Source: JAJYUU01 sp963822955
GTDB lineage: Bacteria > Actinomycetota > Actinomycetes > Streptosporangiales > Streptosporangiaceae
Reading direction: 5' to 3'
DNA: 64,000 nucleotides
Assembly (NCBI GenBank): GCA_963822955.1
Contig: CAWGJS010000002.1
Location: 682,001 to 746,000, forward strand
Below the pieces are notes generated by a model. That model was not told where the DNA came from. It saw only the letters and a list, made by a program, of their open reading frames with translations, and did no database searches. Below are positions 1-8,306 of this stretch, piece by piece. A program made the translations under genes and the position numbers. Position 1 is the first letter of the stretch. Each line of letters starts with the position of its first letter.

Positions 1-219
1 GCACGACGGCACCAGCGTCCGCGAGCCTTCGACCTCGACGACGCACACGCGGCATACGTTCACCGGGTCGAGGTTCTCCAGGTAGCACAGCGTCGGTGTG
101 TCGATGCCCTGCTGCCGGCAGGCGTCCAGCAGCGTGGCGCCCTCCGGTACCCGGACGGTCTGGCCGTCGATCGTGACGTCGACCAGGCGTCGCGGTGCCT
201 CAAGGAACACGGCGGTCAT
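1..219 (-). CDS. 2Fe-2S ferredoxin-type subunit of formate dehydrogenase (partial)
   Basis: The gene starts at ATG 219 and runs off the left edge, so only 73 residues are seen. The start overlaps the fdsB stop in an ATGA junction, so it is the next gene of the operon. The peptide has the fold of the 2Fe-2S domain at the N-terminus of NuoG/FdsA/HoxU: a beta-grasp start (VDVTIDGQTVRVPEGATLL) and then Cys residues in TLCYLENLDPVNVCRVCVVEV, giving the C-x11-C-x2-C spacing of this cluster site. In FdsA this module is fused in front of the catalytic domain; here it is a separate gene. What follows (4Fe-4S domains?) is outside the window. Confidence 0.85.
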   Translation of the reverse strand, partial: MTAVFLEAPRRLVDVTIDGQTVRVPEGATLLDACRQQGIDTPTLCYLENLDPVNVCRVCVVEVEGSRTLVPSC

Positions 220-1529
220 GTGGGCTCCCTCACGCTCTGGCCGGCGCCTGCGGCGCCGATCAGTCCCAGCCTGACCGCGGAGGCGGCCGCGCTGACGGCG
301 GTCTGGCCAAGGCCGCAGATCGAGGCATCCCTGGCCACCGCGCCGATGTCGGTCAGCAGCGCGAGCTCCTGCTCAGCCGAGCCCAGCGGCGCGCCGCGGG
401 CGAGCCTGCCGATGAGCTCCTCCTGGCGCACCGTCCCGAGCCGGCAGGGCACGCACTGGCCGCAGGACTCGTCACGGAAGAACCTGGCAATCCGCTGCAG
501 CAGCCCGGTTACGTCCACAGTGTCATCTAGGACCAGGATGACGCCCGATCCGAGCGTGGCGCCGATCGCGCGCACGCCCTCGAATGTGAGTGGCGTGTCC
601 AGCGCATCTGGTCCCACGAACACACCGGCGGCGCCGCCGAGCAGCACCGCCTGCAGCGGCCGTCCGCCCCGCACCCCGCCGGCCGCATCGATGACCTGCC
701 GTAGCGTGACGCCGAAGTCATATTCGTAGAGGCCGGGCTGGGCGACGCAGCCGGACAGGCAGAACAGCCGGGTGCCGGTTGAACCTTCGGTGCCGATCTG
801 GGCGAAGGCGGGCCCGCCGATCCGCAGGATCTCCGGCACGCACAGCAGGGTCTCCACGTTGTTGACGGCCGTTGGCTTGCCGAACAGCCCGACCTGCGCG
901 GGGAATGGCGGCTTGTTGCGCGGCTCGGCCCGCTTCCCCTCGATGGAGTTGATCAGCGCGGTCTCCTCGCCGGCGATATAAGCGCCGGCGCCGCGCCTGA
1001 CTTCGACGTCGAAGGCGAAGCCCTCGCCCACGACGTCGGTCCCGAGGAAGCCGCGCAGGCGTGCCTGCTCCACGGCGTGCCGCAGCCGGGACTCCGCTAG
1101 CGGGTACTCGCCCCGGATGTAGATGTAGCCCTGCTCGGCCCCGCAGACGTACCCCATGATGGTCAGGGCCTCGATCAGCGCGAACGGGTCGTGCTCCATC
1201 AGCACCCGGTCCTTGAAGGTACCGGGCTCCGATTCGTCGGCGTTGCAGACGACATAATGCGGCCGCACCGGGCTAGAGGCAACCGCCTCCCATTTCACTG
1301 CCGTCGGGAATGCAGCGCCGCCCCGGCCGAGCAGCCGTGAGTCCCTCAGCTCCCGCAGCACCCCCTGGGGACCGATTGAGACGGCACGCCGGAGCATCTC
1401 GTACCCGCCTGCCGCCCGGTAGGAGCCGAGCGAGGCTGCATTTACCCGGCCGACACGCCGCAGCAGCCGGAGCGAGGCTGGGTCGCCGGCAGCCTGCGGG
1501 ACGAGCTCGCTGATGGCCGGCACCGGCAC
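216..1529 (-). CDS. fdsB: NAD-linked formate dehydrogenase diaphorase subunit (FdsB/NuoF family)
   Basis: A 437-residue NuoF/FdsB protein: the FMN- and NAD-binding subunit that passes electrons from the Fe-S chain to NAD+. Visible motifs are the FMN/NAD glycine-rich stretch GRGGAAFPTAVKW (68-80), CNADESEPGTFKDR (95-108), GAGAYIAGEETALINSIEG (180-198) and the 4Fe-4S site with Cys356, Cys359, Cys362 (ESCGQCVPCR) and Cys405. It lacks the longer N-terminus of many homologues. In this reading frame a plausible linker (RPAELRPGLTGLPPVPVPAI) continues upstream of the first GTG, so the protein may originally be fused to the FdsG domain. The start at GTG 1529 is therefore a minimum. It lies between fdsG and the 2Fe-2S gene. 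Confidence 0.9.
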   Translation of the reverse strand: MPVPAISELVPQAAGDPASLRLLRRVGRVNAASLGSYRAAGGYEMLRRAVSIGPQGVLRELRDSRLLGRGGAAFPTAVKWEAVASSPVRPHYVVCNADESEPGTFKDRVLMEHDPFALIEALTIMGYVCGAEQGYIYIRGEYPLAESRLRHAVEQARLRGFLGTDVVGEGFAFDVEVRRGAGAYIAGEETALINSIEGKRAEPRNKPPFPAQVGLFGKPTAVNNVETLLCVPEILRIGGPAFAQIGTEGSTGTRLFCLSGCVAQPGLYEYDFGVTLRQVIDAAGGVRGGRPLQAVLLGGAAGVFVGPDALDTPLTFEGVRAIGATLGSGVILVLDDTVDVTGLLQRIARFFRDESCGQCVPCRLGTVRQEELIGRLARGAPLGSAEQELALLTDIGAVARDASICGLGQTAVSAAASAVRLGLIGAAGAGQSVREPT

Positions 1530-2115
1530 CGGCGGCAGGCCTGTCAGGCCCGGCCGCAGCTCGGCCGGCCTCCGCGGGCGCCAGCACCACCCTGGCCGGA
1601 TTGGGGCCGGCGCGCTGAATCATGGCGGCCGAGCCGCGGTCGCACTGGCCCAGGCACGGGCTGCGCTGCCAGGTCACGCCCGTGCCGTTGCTCCCTGACC
1701 CGCCGCCTTCTGGCCCGAGATGGCGCTCAACCTCCGCGCAGATCTGCTCAGCGCCGTTGACCCGGCAGGCAAGGTCATCGCAGACGTGGACGACCGTGAG
1801 CGGCGCCGGCGTGGTGCGGAACAGCGCGTAAAACGACGCCACCCCGTACGCCTCGGCGGGCGGGACGGTGAGGCGAGCGCAGATGTGGTCAAGCGCGCCG
1901 GGGCTGATCCAGCCGACCTGGTCCTGTACTGCGTGCAGCACCGGCAGCAGCAGGTGCCTCCTGGCTCTCGCGGCGTGCCCGCCGTAAGCGGCATGGGCGT
2001 CGGCCGCCGTGCGCTTCCCGCCATCCCAGCTGCTCTCCGCCGCACCAAGGACCGAGTCGACGGCAGCACGCTCGGCATCCGTCGCTGGCGTCGCCGCCCC
2101 GAACTGCAGGTCCAC
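1273..2115 (-). CDS. fdsG: NADH dehydrogenase 24-kDa-like subunit (FdsG/NuoE family)
   Basis: The first ~185 residues are a NuoE/FdsG thioredoxin-like 2Fe-2S domain: RRHLLLPVLHAVQDQVGWISPGAL, then ligands Cys112 and Cys117 (HVCDDLACRVNG) and Cys154 and Cys158 (SPCLGQCDRGSA). It relays electrons in the formate dehydrogenase complex. GTG 2115 overlaps the fdhF TAG stop by one base, so translation is coupled. Beyond residue ~185 the open frame runs for another ~95 residues antisense-like in composition and overlaps fdsB by 257 bp; that tail is low-complexity Ala/Gly/Arg and is probably not native. Either a frame break joins this domain to fdsB in one protein, or the real end is nearer 1560. Confidence 0.8.
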   Translation of the reverse strand: MDLQFGAATPATDAERAAVDSVLGAAESSWDGGKRTAADAHAAYGGHAARARRHLLLPVLHAVQDQVGWISPGALDHICARLTVPPAEAYGVASFYALFRTTPAPLTVVHVCDDLACRVNGAEQICAEVERHLGPEGGGSGSNGTGVTWQRSPCLGQCDRGSAAMIQRAGPNPARVVLAPAEAGRAAAGPDRPAAGAGAGHQRARPAGCRRPSLAPAAAACRPGKCSLARLLPGGRRVRDAPACRLNRSPGGAAGAEGLTAARPGRRCIPDGSEMGGGCL

Positions 2116-4064
2116 TAGCTGCCCACCGTCGCCTGCCCGGCCTCGCCGGCGTGCCGCGACCCGTTGCCGTTGGCCTTCTCCACCCTGATGGCCGTCGCCT
2201 TGAACTCGGCGGTACCGGACTTCGGGTCCCAGGTGTCCAGCGTGAGCAGGTTGGTCTGCACCTGCTCAGGAAAATGCAGGGTCATGAAGGCCAGGCCCTC
2301 CCGCAGCGACTCGTCGATATGCACCGGCGCCTCAAGCCACGCCCGCCGCGACGACACTAGCGCGACCTCGCCCTCGGCAAGGCCCAGCCGGCTCGCGTCC
2401 TCCGGCGACAGGTTCAGGGACTCGGGCTTCCTGAGGGGCGTCGCGTACTGCGCGGTCTGCACGCCGGTGTTAAAGGAGTCGAGTCGCCGTCCGGTGGTGA
2501 GCCTGATGGGGTACTCATCCGACAGCTCATCCAGCGGGTCCTCCTGCTCGACCGGCGTGAACGGCGCGGGATCTCCGCGCTTGGCCGGGTCCTCCTCCCA
2601 CAGCCGGGCATGCAGGAACATCTCGCCCGGATGCTGCTCGTCGGGGCACGGCCACTGAATGCCGCCGAGCTCCTCCAGCCGCCGGTAGCTCATGCCACCG
2701 TGCATCGGCGACAGGGTCCGCAGCTCGTTCCACAGGTCCTCGGCGGACGGACGCCCCCAGTCGTTGCCGAGACGGCGGGCAATCTCGCCGATGATCTCGA
2801 TGTCGTCGCGCACGCCGGGCGGCGGGTCCAGTGCCTTGCGGACCCGCTGGACGCGCCGCTCGCTGCTGGTCACGGTGCCCTCGGCCTCGCACCAGGTGGC
2901 TGTGGCCGGCAGCACGACGTGGGCCAGCTTCGCGGTGTCGGTCAGGAACATGTCCTGCACGACAAGGTGCTGAAGACCGGCAAGCAGCTTGCCCGCCCGG
3001 CCGGTGTCTGCCTCGGAGCGCATCGGGTTCTCGCCGATGATGTAGGCGGCGGTCAGCTTGCCGTCCTCCATAGCCTCGAACATCTGCGACAGGTGCCAGC
3101 CGCGCTTCGGCACCAGCTGGACGCCGTAAACAGCCTCGAACTTAGCCCTGGCGGCCCCGTCGGTCTCGATGTCCTGGAAGCCGCTGAGCTTGTTCGGGAT
3201 GGCGCCCATGTCGCCGCCACCCTGCACGTTGTTCTGCCCGCGCAGCGGGACCAGCCCCGAACCGTACCGGCCGACGTGGCCGGCTAGCAGTGCGAGGTTG
3301 ATGAGGGCGAACACGTTGTCGGCGGCGTTGTGATGCTCGGTGATGCCGAGGGTCCAGCACAGCTGCGCCCGGTCGGCTCGCGCGAAGTCGTGCGCCAGCT
3401 GCCTGATCAGGCTGGCGGGAACGCCCGAGTCACGCTCGGCACGCTCGAGGGTGTAGGGCTCCACGCTTGCGGCGTAGGCGTCGAAGCCGGTCGTCGCGCG
3501 GCGCACGAATTCCTCGTTCACCAGGCCCGCCTGGATGATCTCCCGGCCGATGGCGTTGGCAAGCGAGATGTCCGAGCCCACATGGATGCCGAGCCACGCG
3601 TCTGCCCACTGGGCCGACGTGGTCCGCCGTGGATCGACCACGTAGAGCCTCGCGCCGTTCCTGACGCCCTTGAGTACGTGGTGGAAGAAGATCGGGTGCG
3701 CTTCGCGCGCGTTCGAGCCCCAGAGGACTATCAGGTCGGCGTCTTCCGCCTCCCGGTACGAGCTGGTGCCGCCACCAGCCCCGAACACAGCCGCCAGACC
3801 GACGACGCTAGGAGCGTGTCAAGTTCGGTTGCAGCTGTCGATGTTGTTACTGAGCATGACCGCGCGGGCGAACTTCTGCGCCGCGTAGTTCATCTCGTTG
3901 GTGGCCTTGGAGCAGCTGAACATCCCGAAGGATGTCGTCGCGCCCTGCTGGCGCGCCACCGCAAACCCGGCGGCCGCACGATCCAGGGCCTCGTCCCACG
4001 AGGCCGGCCGCAGCTCGCCGCTGTCCCGGACTAGCGGCTCGGTCAGCCGTACCTGCTTTGCCAT
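2115..4064 (-). CDS. fdhF: Selenocysteine-containing formate dehydrogenase, catalytic molybdopterin subunit
   Basis: Molybdopterin oxidoreductase that oxidises formate to CO2. Two open stretches (4064-3822 and 3818-2115) are joined by one in-frame TGA at 3821-3819. The protein around it reads SCNRT-U-HAPSVVGLAAVFG, matching the RxUHGPSV site of FdhF/FdnG/FdsA, where U (or Cys) ligates Mo and the next His is catalytic. Sec would be residue 82 of 649. A SECIS hairpin follows. Further family motifs: ADLIVLWGSNAREAHPIF, DPRRTTSAQWAD, GITEHHNAADNVFALINLALL, LRGQNNVQGGGDMG, and a C-terminal MopB-binding barrel with TTGRRLDSFNTG. ATG 4064 has GGAAAGG eight bases before it and is preferred to GTG 4094. 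The usual N-terminal 4Fe-4S module is missing; a Fe-S protein is encoded at the far end of the operon. Confidence 0.93.
3790..3806 (-). promoter_or_regulatory. Bacterial SECIS element after the fdhF UGA
   Basis: Read on the minus strand the sequence is a six-pair stem GUCGUC / GGCGGC (four Watson-Crick and two G-U pairs) closed by the loop GGUCU. The loop is identical to the apical loop of the E. coli fdhF SECIS, and the distance from the UGA to the loop (18 nt) is also the same as in E. coli fdhF. SelB binds this loop to insert Sec. The hairpin is within the coding region, as always in bacteria. Confidence 0.88.
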
Positions 4065-4105
4065 CAAGCGCACCTTTCCGGCGAAATCACGCACAACAAG
4101 AAGAT

Positions 4106-4133
4106 CCTATAGCCGCGGGTCCAGCGGGGTAAA
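4106..4133 (-). promoter_or_regulatory. Possible promoter of the fdh operon
   Basis: On the minus strand TTTACC (4133-4128), a 16-base spacer and TATAGG (4111-4106) lie about 40 bases before the fdhF ATG. The match is moderate and untested. The 202-base gap 4065-4266 separates the divergent fdhF and fdhD; no clear operator was seen in it. Confidence 0.3.
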
Positions 4134-4266
4134 TGGTGGTGAGGCACCCGGGGTTGGGCTGCCGATCTGGCAGTAGCGCCAAGCCTGAAGATCGATCGGA
4201 TCGCCCAGCGGCTTTGCGGTTTACGCTGGTTCACAGCAGGCAGGTCAGGGCCGGAAGGACGGTGCG

Positions 4267-5142
4267 GTGGCCGGGCGGACCGTGCGACGGCGAGTGCAGC
4301 GCATCACGCTGCCCGAGGAAGGCCGCCCCGGCGGCACTTCGGATCGCGGCGACGTACTCGCGGCCGAGGAGCCGCTCGGCATAAGGGTCGATGGCACCGC
4401 GCTATCCATGACCATGCGCACGCCCGGCGACGACATCGAGCTGGCAGCCGGGTTCCTGGTAAGCGAGGCAGTCATCAGCTCGCCGTCGGAGATCGCCGGG
4501 ATGCAGGTCTGCGACGGCACCGTCTGCGGCCACTCAGGGCACGACGGGCTCGGCAACATCGTGGACGTTGTCCTGGCTCCCGGCGTCACCGTCGCGTCCG
4601 GCGCCCAGCGCAGCTTCCTCACCACCAGCGCCTGCGGTATCTGCGGCAAGGCCAGCATCGAGGACATCTGCGTACTCCCCCAGGCGGCCGTGGCTGCCGA
4701 TCCGGTGCGAGTCCGCCCGGAGGTGCTTGCTGCGCTGCCGGACCGGCTGCGCGCTGCGCAGCGGGTCTTCACCAACACCGGCGGGCTGCATGCCGCCGGG
4801 CTGTTCACAGCCACCGGCGAGCTGATCACCGCTCGCGAGGATGTCGGCAGGCACAACGCGGTCGACAAGGTGGTCGGCTGGGCGCTGCTGGGCGGTCGGC
4901 TGCCGCTGTCCGGATGCGTGCTGCTGGTCAGCGGCCGGGCCTCGTTCGAGCTGGTCCAGAAAGCTGTCCTGGCCGGCATCCCGGTACTCGCCGCAGTGTC
5001 GGCGCCGTCTTCGCTCGCGGTCGAGCTAGCCGACGAGGCAGGCCTCACGCTGGTGGGCTTCCTGCGCGGCCCGTCGATGAACGTCTATACGGGCGGCCAC
5101 CGCATCGCTGCGGTGACCGAGGCGGCGGCGCGCAGTGGCTGA
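4267..5142 (+). CDS. fdhD: Formate dehydrogenase sulfurtransferase FdhD
   Basis: FdhD transfers sulfur from a cysteine desulfurase to the Mo-bisMGD cofactor of formate dehydrogenase, which is needed for activity. The 291-residue protein carries the catalytic motif SACGICGK with Cys123 and Cys126, plus ELAAGFLVSEAVI, TNTGGLHAAGLF, REDVGRHNAVDKVVGW and LLVSGRASFELVQKA, all typical of the family at its usual length. The start is GTG 4267 with GGAAGGA about eight bases upstream. It is divergent from fdhF, which it serves, and overlaps the next gene by eight bases. Confidence 0.96.
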   Translation: MAGRTVRRRVQRITLPEEGRPGGTSDRGDVLAAEEPLGIRVDGTALSMTMRTPGDDIELAAGFLVSEAVISSPSEIAGMQVCDGTVCGHSGHDGLGNIVDVVLAPGVTVASGAQRSFLTTSACGICGKASIEDICVLPQAAVAADPVRVRPEVLAALPDRLRAAQRVFTNTGGLHAAGLFTATGELITAREDVGRHNAVDKVVGWALLGGRLPLSGCVLLVSGRASFELVQKAVLAGIPVLAAVSAPSSLAVELADEAGLTLVGFLRGPSMNVYTGGHRIAAVTEAAARSG

Positions 5143-6466
5143 GCCGGGGCCGGCGGCCGCCGGGAGGGCGGGCGGGCGGCCGTCCCCCGGCACTGCCTAC
5201 GCACAGTGGCTCGGCGCGTGCACGCTCGCCGGCTGGCGCGGCAGGACGCAGTCAGAACGCGTCCGGCTAGCGGACTGCCCCGGCCGGGTGACGGCCGGCC
5301 CGGTCCGGGCTGACCGGCCATCGCCCGCATTCGACTGCGCAGCCATGGACGGCATCGCCATCCGGGCCGGTGCGTTGGCCGTACCCCGCAATCACGACGC
5401 GAACGCCCGCCGCTCCGGCCGGTGGCGGCTCACACCAGCGGACTTCGCCTGGGTGGATACCGGCGAGCTCATGCCGCCGGGCACGGACACCATGGTGGAG
5501 TCCGAACGGGTGCACATCGGCGCCGACGGCATCGCCTGGATCAGCGGGCCGGCACCGCGCGGGCTGCATGTGCGGCCTGTGGGCGAGGACTTCGCGGCCG
5601 GCCAGCTGCTGATCCCGGCGGGACATCGGATCCGCCCGGCTGACCTGGCCGCCGCGGCCGCGGCAGGTCACGCCACGCTGGAGGTCGTCCAACGGCCCGT
5701 CGTGGCGATCCTCCCGACCGGGGACGAGATCCGGCCGATCGGATCGGCGCTCGATCCCGGTCAGGTGACCGACAGCAACTCGCCGATGCTGGCCGCCCAG
5801 GTCACCGAGGCCGGCGGCGCTCCGCTGGTCGGTGACGTGCAGCCGGACGACCCTGCGGCGATCGCGGCAGCTGTTACTCAGGCCGCCCGCGATGCCGACC
5901 TGGTGCTGCTGATCGCGGGCTCCAGCCGTGGCCACCGCGACCACGCGCCTGCCGTCCTGGCCGAGGCCGGCGGCCTTGCAGTGAGCGGTGTCGCAGTGCG
6001 CCCCGGCCATCCGGCCCTGCTCGGGTACGCCCGCCCGGCGGAGTCGCATGGCCGCCAGGCAGCCGGCCCGGTCCCGGTCATCGGCATTCCCGGCTATCCG
6101 CTAGCCGCCGTGGTGATCTTCGAGCTGTTCGCGGTCCCGCTGCTCGCGGCCCTGCAGGGCAGTAAGCCCCCGGACAGGCTGCGCCAGCGGGTACAGCTTG
6201 GGTGCGACTGGACGTCCTCCCCCGATGTCGAGGACTGGGTGCTGGTGTCGCTGACCCCGCTGCCTGCCGCCACGGATCCGGCGGTGACGGCCCTGGCAAC
6301 GCCGGGCAGGCGCGGCGCTGGGGCGATCAGCCGACTCGTCCGCGCGGACGCCTGGTGGCCGATCCCGATCGGGCAGGGAAAGTTCAGCGAGGGCGAGCAC
6401 ATCGACGTGCTGCCAATCCCGGGCGTGCCCGCAGGACTTGGCAGTCTGACCGGCGCCCCGGCCTGA
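5135..6466 (+). CDS. moeA: MoeA-like molybdopterin molybdenumtransferase, divergent
   Basis: A 443-residue MoeA-family protein, expected to insert Mo into adenylylated molybdopterin. It has the N-terminal AFDCAAMDGIAI motif, the TGELMPPGTDTMV motif, the MPT-binding domain with AILPTGDEI and TDSNSPMLAAQV, and the C-terminal beta domain. The MPT-domain glycine loop is SSRGHRDHAPAVL instead of the usual GGxSxGxxD, and GIPGYPLAAV replaces GLPGNP. These variants resemble MoeA-like proteins that occur fused to a periplasmic-binding domain; that domain is absent. Start GTG 5135 lies in the fdhD end, so it is translationally coupled and probably dedicated to this Fdh. Confidence 0.85.
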   Translation: MAEPGPAAAGRAGGRPSPGTAYAQWLGACTLAGWRGRTQSERVRLADCPGRVTAGPVRADRPSPAFDCAAMDGIAIRAGALAVPRNHDANARRSGRWRLTPADFAWVDTGELMPPGTDTMVESERVHIGADGIAWISGPAPRGLHVRPVGEDFAAGQLLIPAGHRIRPADLAAAAAAGHATLEVVQRPVVAILPTGDEIRPIGSALDPGQVTDSNSPMLAAQVTEAGGAPLVGDVQPDDPAAIAAAVTQAARDADLVLLIAGSSRGHRDHAPAVLAEAGGLAVSGVAVRPGHPALLGYARPAESHGRQAAGPVPVIGIPGYPLAAVVIFELFAVPLLAALQGSKPPDRLRQRVQLGCDWTSSPDVEDWVLVSLTPLPAATDPAVTALATPGRRGAGAISRLVRADAWWPIPIGQGKFSEGEHIDVLPIPGVPAGLGSLTGAPA

Positions 6467-6493
6467 CGGGGCAGGCGTCACCTCGCTGGTAGC

Positions 6494-6585
6494 GGAGGCG
6501 GACGGGAATCGAACCCGCCGACGACGCGGAACGCCGTCCACCGATTTTGAAGACCGGGGGGGCCACCAGGCACCCGGACGCCTCC
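6494..6585 (-). tRNA. selC: tRNA-Sec (anticodon UCA)
   Basis: A 92-nt tRNA on the minus strand. The acceptor arm pairs GGAGGCG with CGCCTCC; the T arm is GGCGGGTTCGATTCCCGTC, giving the 13-pair acceptor/T stack special to bacterial tRNA-Sec; the anticodon stem CCGGT/ATCGG closes the loop CTTCAAA with anticodon TCA at 6550-6548. There is a long variable arm (GTGGACGGCGTTCCGCGTCGTC region). No CCA is encoded. It decodes the UGA in fdhF, 2.4 kb away. Confidence 0.96.
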
Positions 6586-6606
6586 GAAACTGACCTTATC
6601 GGCGCG

Positions 6607-7089
6607 TCAGGCTATCCGCCGGGCACCGGGGCCAGGTACCGGCGTGACCTCGCGGGCCGAGCCGAGCAGGTGGCCATCGGCGCAGGCAAGTTCCAGGAAC
6701 ACCGGGGCGCCGCAGTCGCGGTGCGTCAGTTCCACGGCCGGCCCTCCGGGCCAGGCGGCATATTTGTCGCCCCACGCCAACAGTGCCACGATGACGGGGA
6801 ACAGCTCCATCCCCTTCTCCGTCAGCCGGTACTCGCTGCGCGCGCGCTGGCCCTCCTGCCGGTACGGCACCTTGCGCAGGATGCCTTCGGCTACCAGCCG
6901 TGCTAGCCGGTTGCTCAGCACCTGCCGCGGTGCGCCAGTGCGCCGCTGCATGTCGTCGAACCTGCGGACGCCGTTGAAAGCCTCGCGCAGCACCAGGAAT
7001 GCCCACTTCTCGCCGACGATCGCGAGTGCAGCCGCGATATTGCAGTTCGCCGTGTCGTAGCTGAGCTGCCAGGACTTTTCCATCTCCAC
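6607..7089 (-). CDS. HxlR-family transcriptional regulator
   Basis: A 160-residue winged-helix protein. The HxlR signature is clear: NCNIAAALAIVGEKWAFLVLREAF (the conserved Cys and G-x-KW), then RFDDMQRRTGAPRQVLSNRLARLVAEGIL and YRLTEKGMELFPVIVALLAWGDKY. The start is GTG 7089 or ATG 7083. It is divergent from the acetyltransferase gene; between them is the short palindrome TAGATCTA (7094-7101), a possible part of its operator. Ligand and targets are unknown. Confidence 0.9.
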   Translation of the reverse strand: MEMEKSWQLSYDTANCNIAAALAIVGEKWAFLVLREAFNGVRRFDDMQRRTGAPRQVLSNRLARLVAEGILRKVPYRQEGQRARSEYRLTEKGMELFPVIVALLAWGDKYAAWPGGPAVELTHRDCGAPVFLELACADGHLLGSAREVTPVPGPGARRIA

Positions 7090-7138
7090 AGGCTAGATCT
7101 ACTTGACAGACTTAGCAAGGTGGGTAGAGGCTGAGTCT

Positions 7139-7738
7139 ATGGACGGAACCCTGGTTGCCACGGCAGCACTACTGCGCGAGGCACGCCCGGAGGACGCCGA
7201 CCGCATCAGCGACTTCGTCTGCGGCCTGTCGCCCGAGGCGCGATATCTCCGGTTCTTCGCCAGCGTGGCCCCGCCGAGCTCAGGCCTGCTCCGGGTGCTG
7301 CGCGGTGGTACCGGAGCTGACTGCCTGCTCGTGACCGACGGGGCCGGCGCCGTGATTGCGCATGGCATGGCGGCCGATGCGACCGTCGGCGGCGGGCTCG
7401 CGAGCAACATCGGGCTGGTCGTGACCGACCGCTGGCAGCAGCAAGGGCTCGGACGGCTGCTGCTGAGCACGCTCGTCGGCCGCGCAGCCCGGCGCGGTGT
7501 CCGCTCTCTCGTCGTGGACGTCCTGCCGGACAACCACCGCATGCTGGGCATGATCGATCGCCGCTGGCCGGGAGCGCCGCGAGAGCGGACGCGCGACGCC
7601 ACCATCGTCAGGCCGGCGATCACGCCATGGCAGGCGGCAGGCAGCTGGCCGGTGCCAGCCATCCTGCGCCTGCCCGCGAGCCCGCGCGTTATCAGCCCGC
7701 CAGGAGGCATGCGTGCATCAGGCCAAACTGCGGCCTAG
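7139..7738 (+). CDS. GNAT-family N-acetyltransferase
   Basis: A GNAT domain with the N-terminal LREARPEDADRISDFVCGLSPEARYLRFF pattern (common in actinobacterial proteins with sensor-linked GNAT domains) and the acetyl-CoA loop VVTDRWQQQGLGRLLLSTLV (Q/RxxGxG/A). ATG 7139 is chosen over TTG 7103 because the former has AGAGG upstream and fits the family N-terminus. The C-terminal 50 residues are Pro/Ala rich and may be unordered. The end overlaps the thioesterase gene by 26 bases. Substrate unknown. Confidence 0.82.
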   Translation: MDGTLVATAALLREARPEDADRISDFVCGLSPEARYLRFFASVAPPSSGLLRVLRGGTGADCLLVTDGAGAVIAHGMAADATVGGGLASNIGLVVTDRWQQQGLGRLLLSTLVGRAARRGVRSLVVDVLPDNHRMLGMIDRRWPGAPRERTRDATIVRPAITPWQAAGSWPVPAILRLPASPRVISPPGGMRASGQTAA

Positions 7739-8249
7739 CCGCCCCGACCTGGACGGCGAGCGCAGCCGCCGCTACGACTGGGACGATCCGGCGATCAGCG
7801 CGGCGGCCGCCAGAGAGCTGGCCGGGGAGGCCTTCCTGACGGCTCTGCTGAACGGCAGCCTGCCAGCAGCGCCCGTCGCCCGGACGCTCGACTTCGCGCC
7901 AGTTACCGTGCAGCCGGGCACGGTCGTGTTCGAGTTCACGCCGGCCGAGTTCCACTACAACCCCATTGGCACGGTGCACGGCGGGGTGCTGTCCACGCTG
8001 TGCGACTCTGCTTGCGGCTGCGCGGTGCAGAGCCTGCTGCCTGCCGGCACCTCCTACACGAGCCTGGATCTCACCGTGAAGTTCCTGCGCCCGGTGACCT
8101 CCGGTACCGGCCGGATGACGTGCGCGGGCACGGTCACTCACCTCGGCGGCCGGTCGGCGCTGGCGGAGTCACGGCTTACCGGTACGGACGGGAAGCTGTA
8201 TGCGCACGCCACCAGCAGCTGCATGATCTTCCGCCCCGCTGCCCCGTGA
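7713..8249 (+). CDS. PaaI-type hotdog thioesterase
   Basis: 178 residues with the hotdog-fold core FHYNPIGTVHGGVLSTLCDSACGCAVQSLLPAG, where HGG and the following Asp match PaaI/4HBT acyl-CoA thioesterases, followed by SLDLTVKFLRPV and AGTVTHLGGRSALAESRLT. GTG 7713 has AGGAGG six bases before it, inside the acetyltransferase end. It probably cleaves an acyl- or aroyl-CoA in the cytoplasm; the substrate cannot be deduced. Confidence 0.88.
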   Translation: MHQAKLRPSRPDLDGERSRRYDWDDPAISAAAARELAGEAFLTALLNGSLPAAPVARTLDFAPVTVQPGTVVFEFTPAEFHYNPIGTVHGGVLSTLCDSACGCAVQSLLPAGTSYTSLDLTVKFLRPVTSGTGRMTCAGTVTHLGGRSALAESRLTGTDGKLYAHATSSCMIFRPAAP

Positions 8250-8306
8250 TGACCGCCACCTGGTTAACCGGCTGCGCCAGTCCCCGACTCCGGCTAGCGT
8301 GCGGGA

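Noticed and set aside
3819..3821. fdhF read as two genes or a nonsense pseudogene
   Set aside because: The TGA falls on the catalytic Sec position, has a SECIS hairpin, and tRNA-Sec and selD are nearby.
7103..7138. TTG start of the acetyltransferase
   Set aside because: TTGACA there looks more like a -35 element; ATG 7139 has a better ribosome site.
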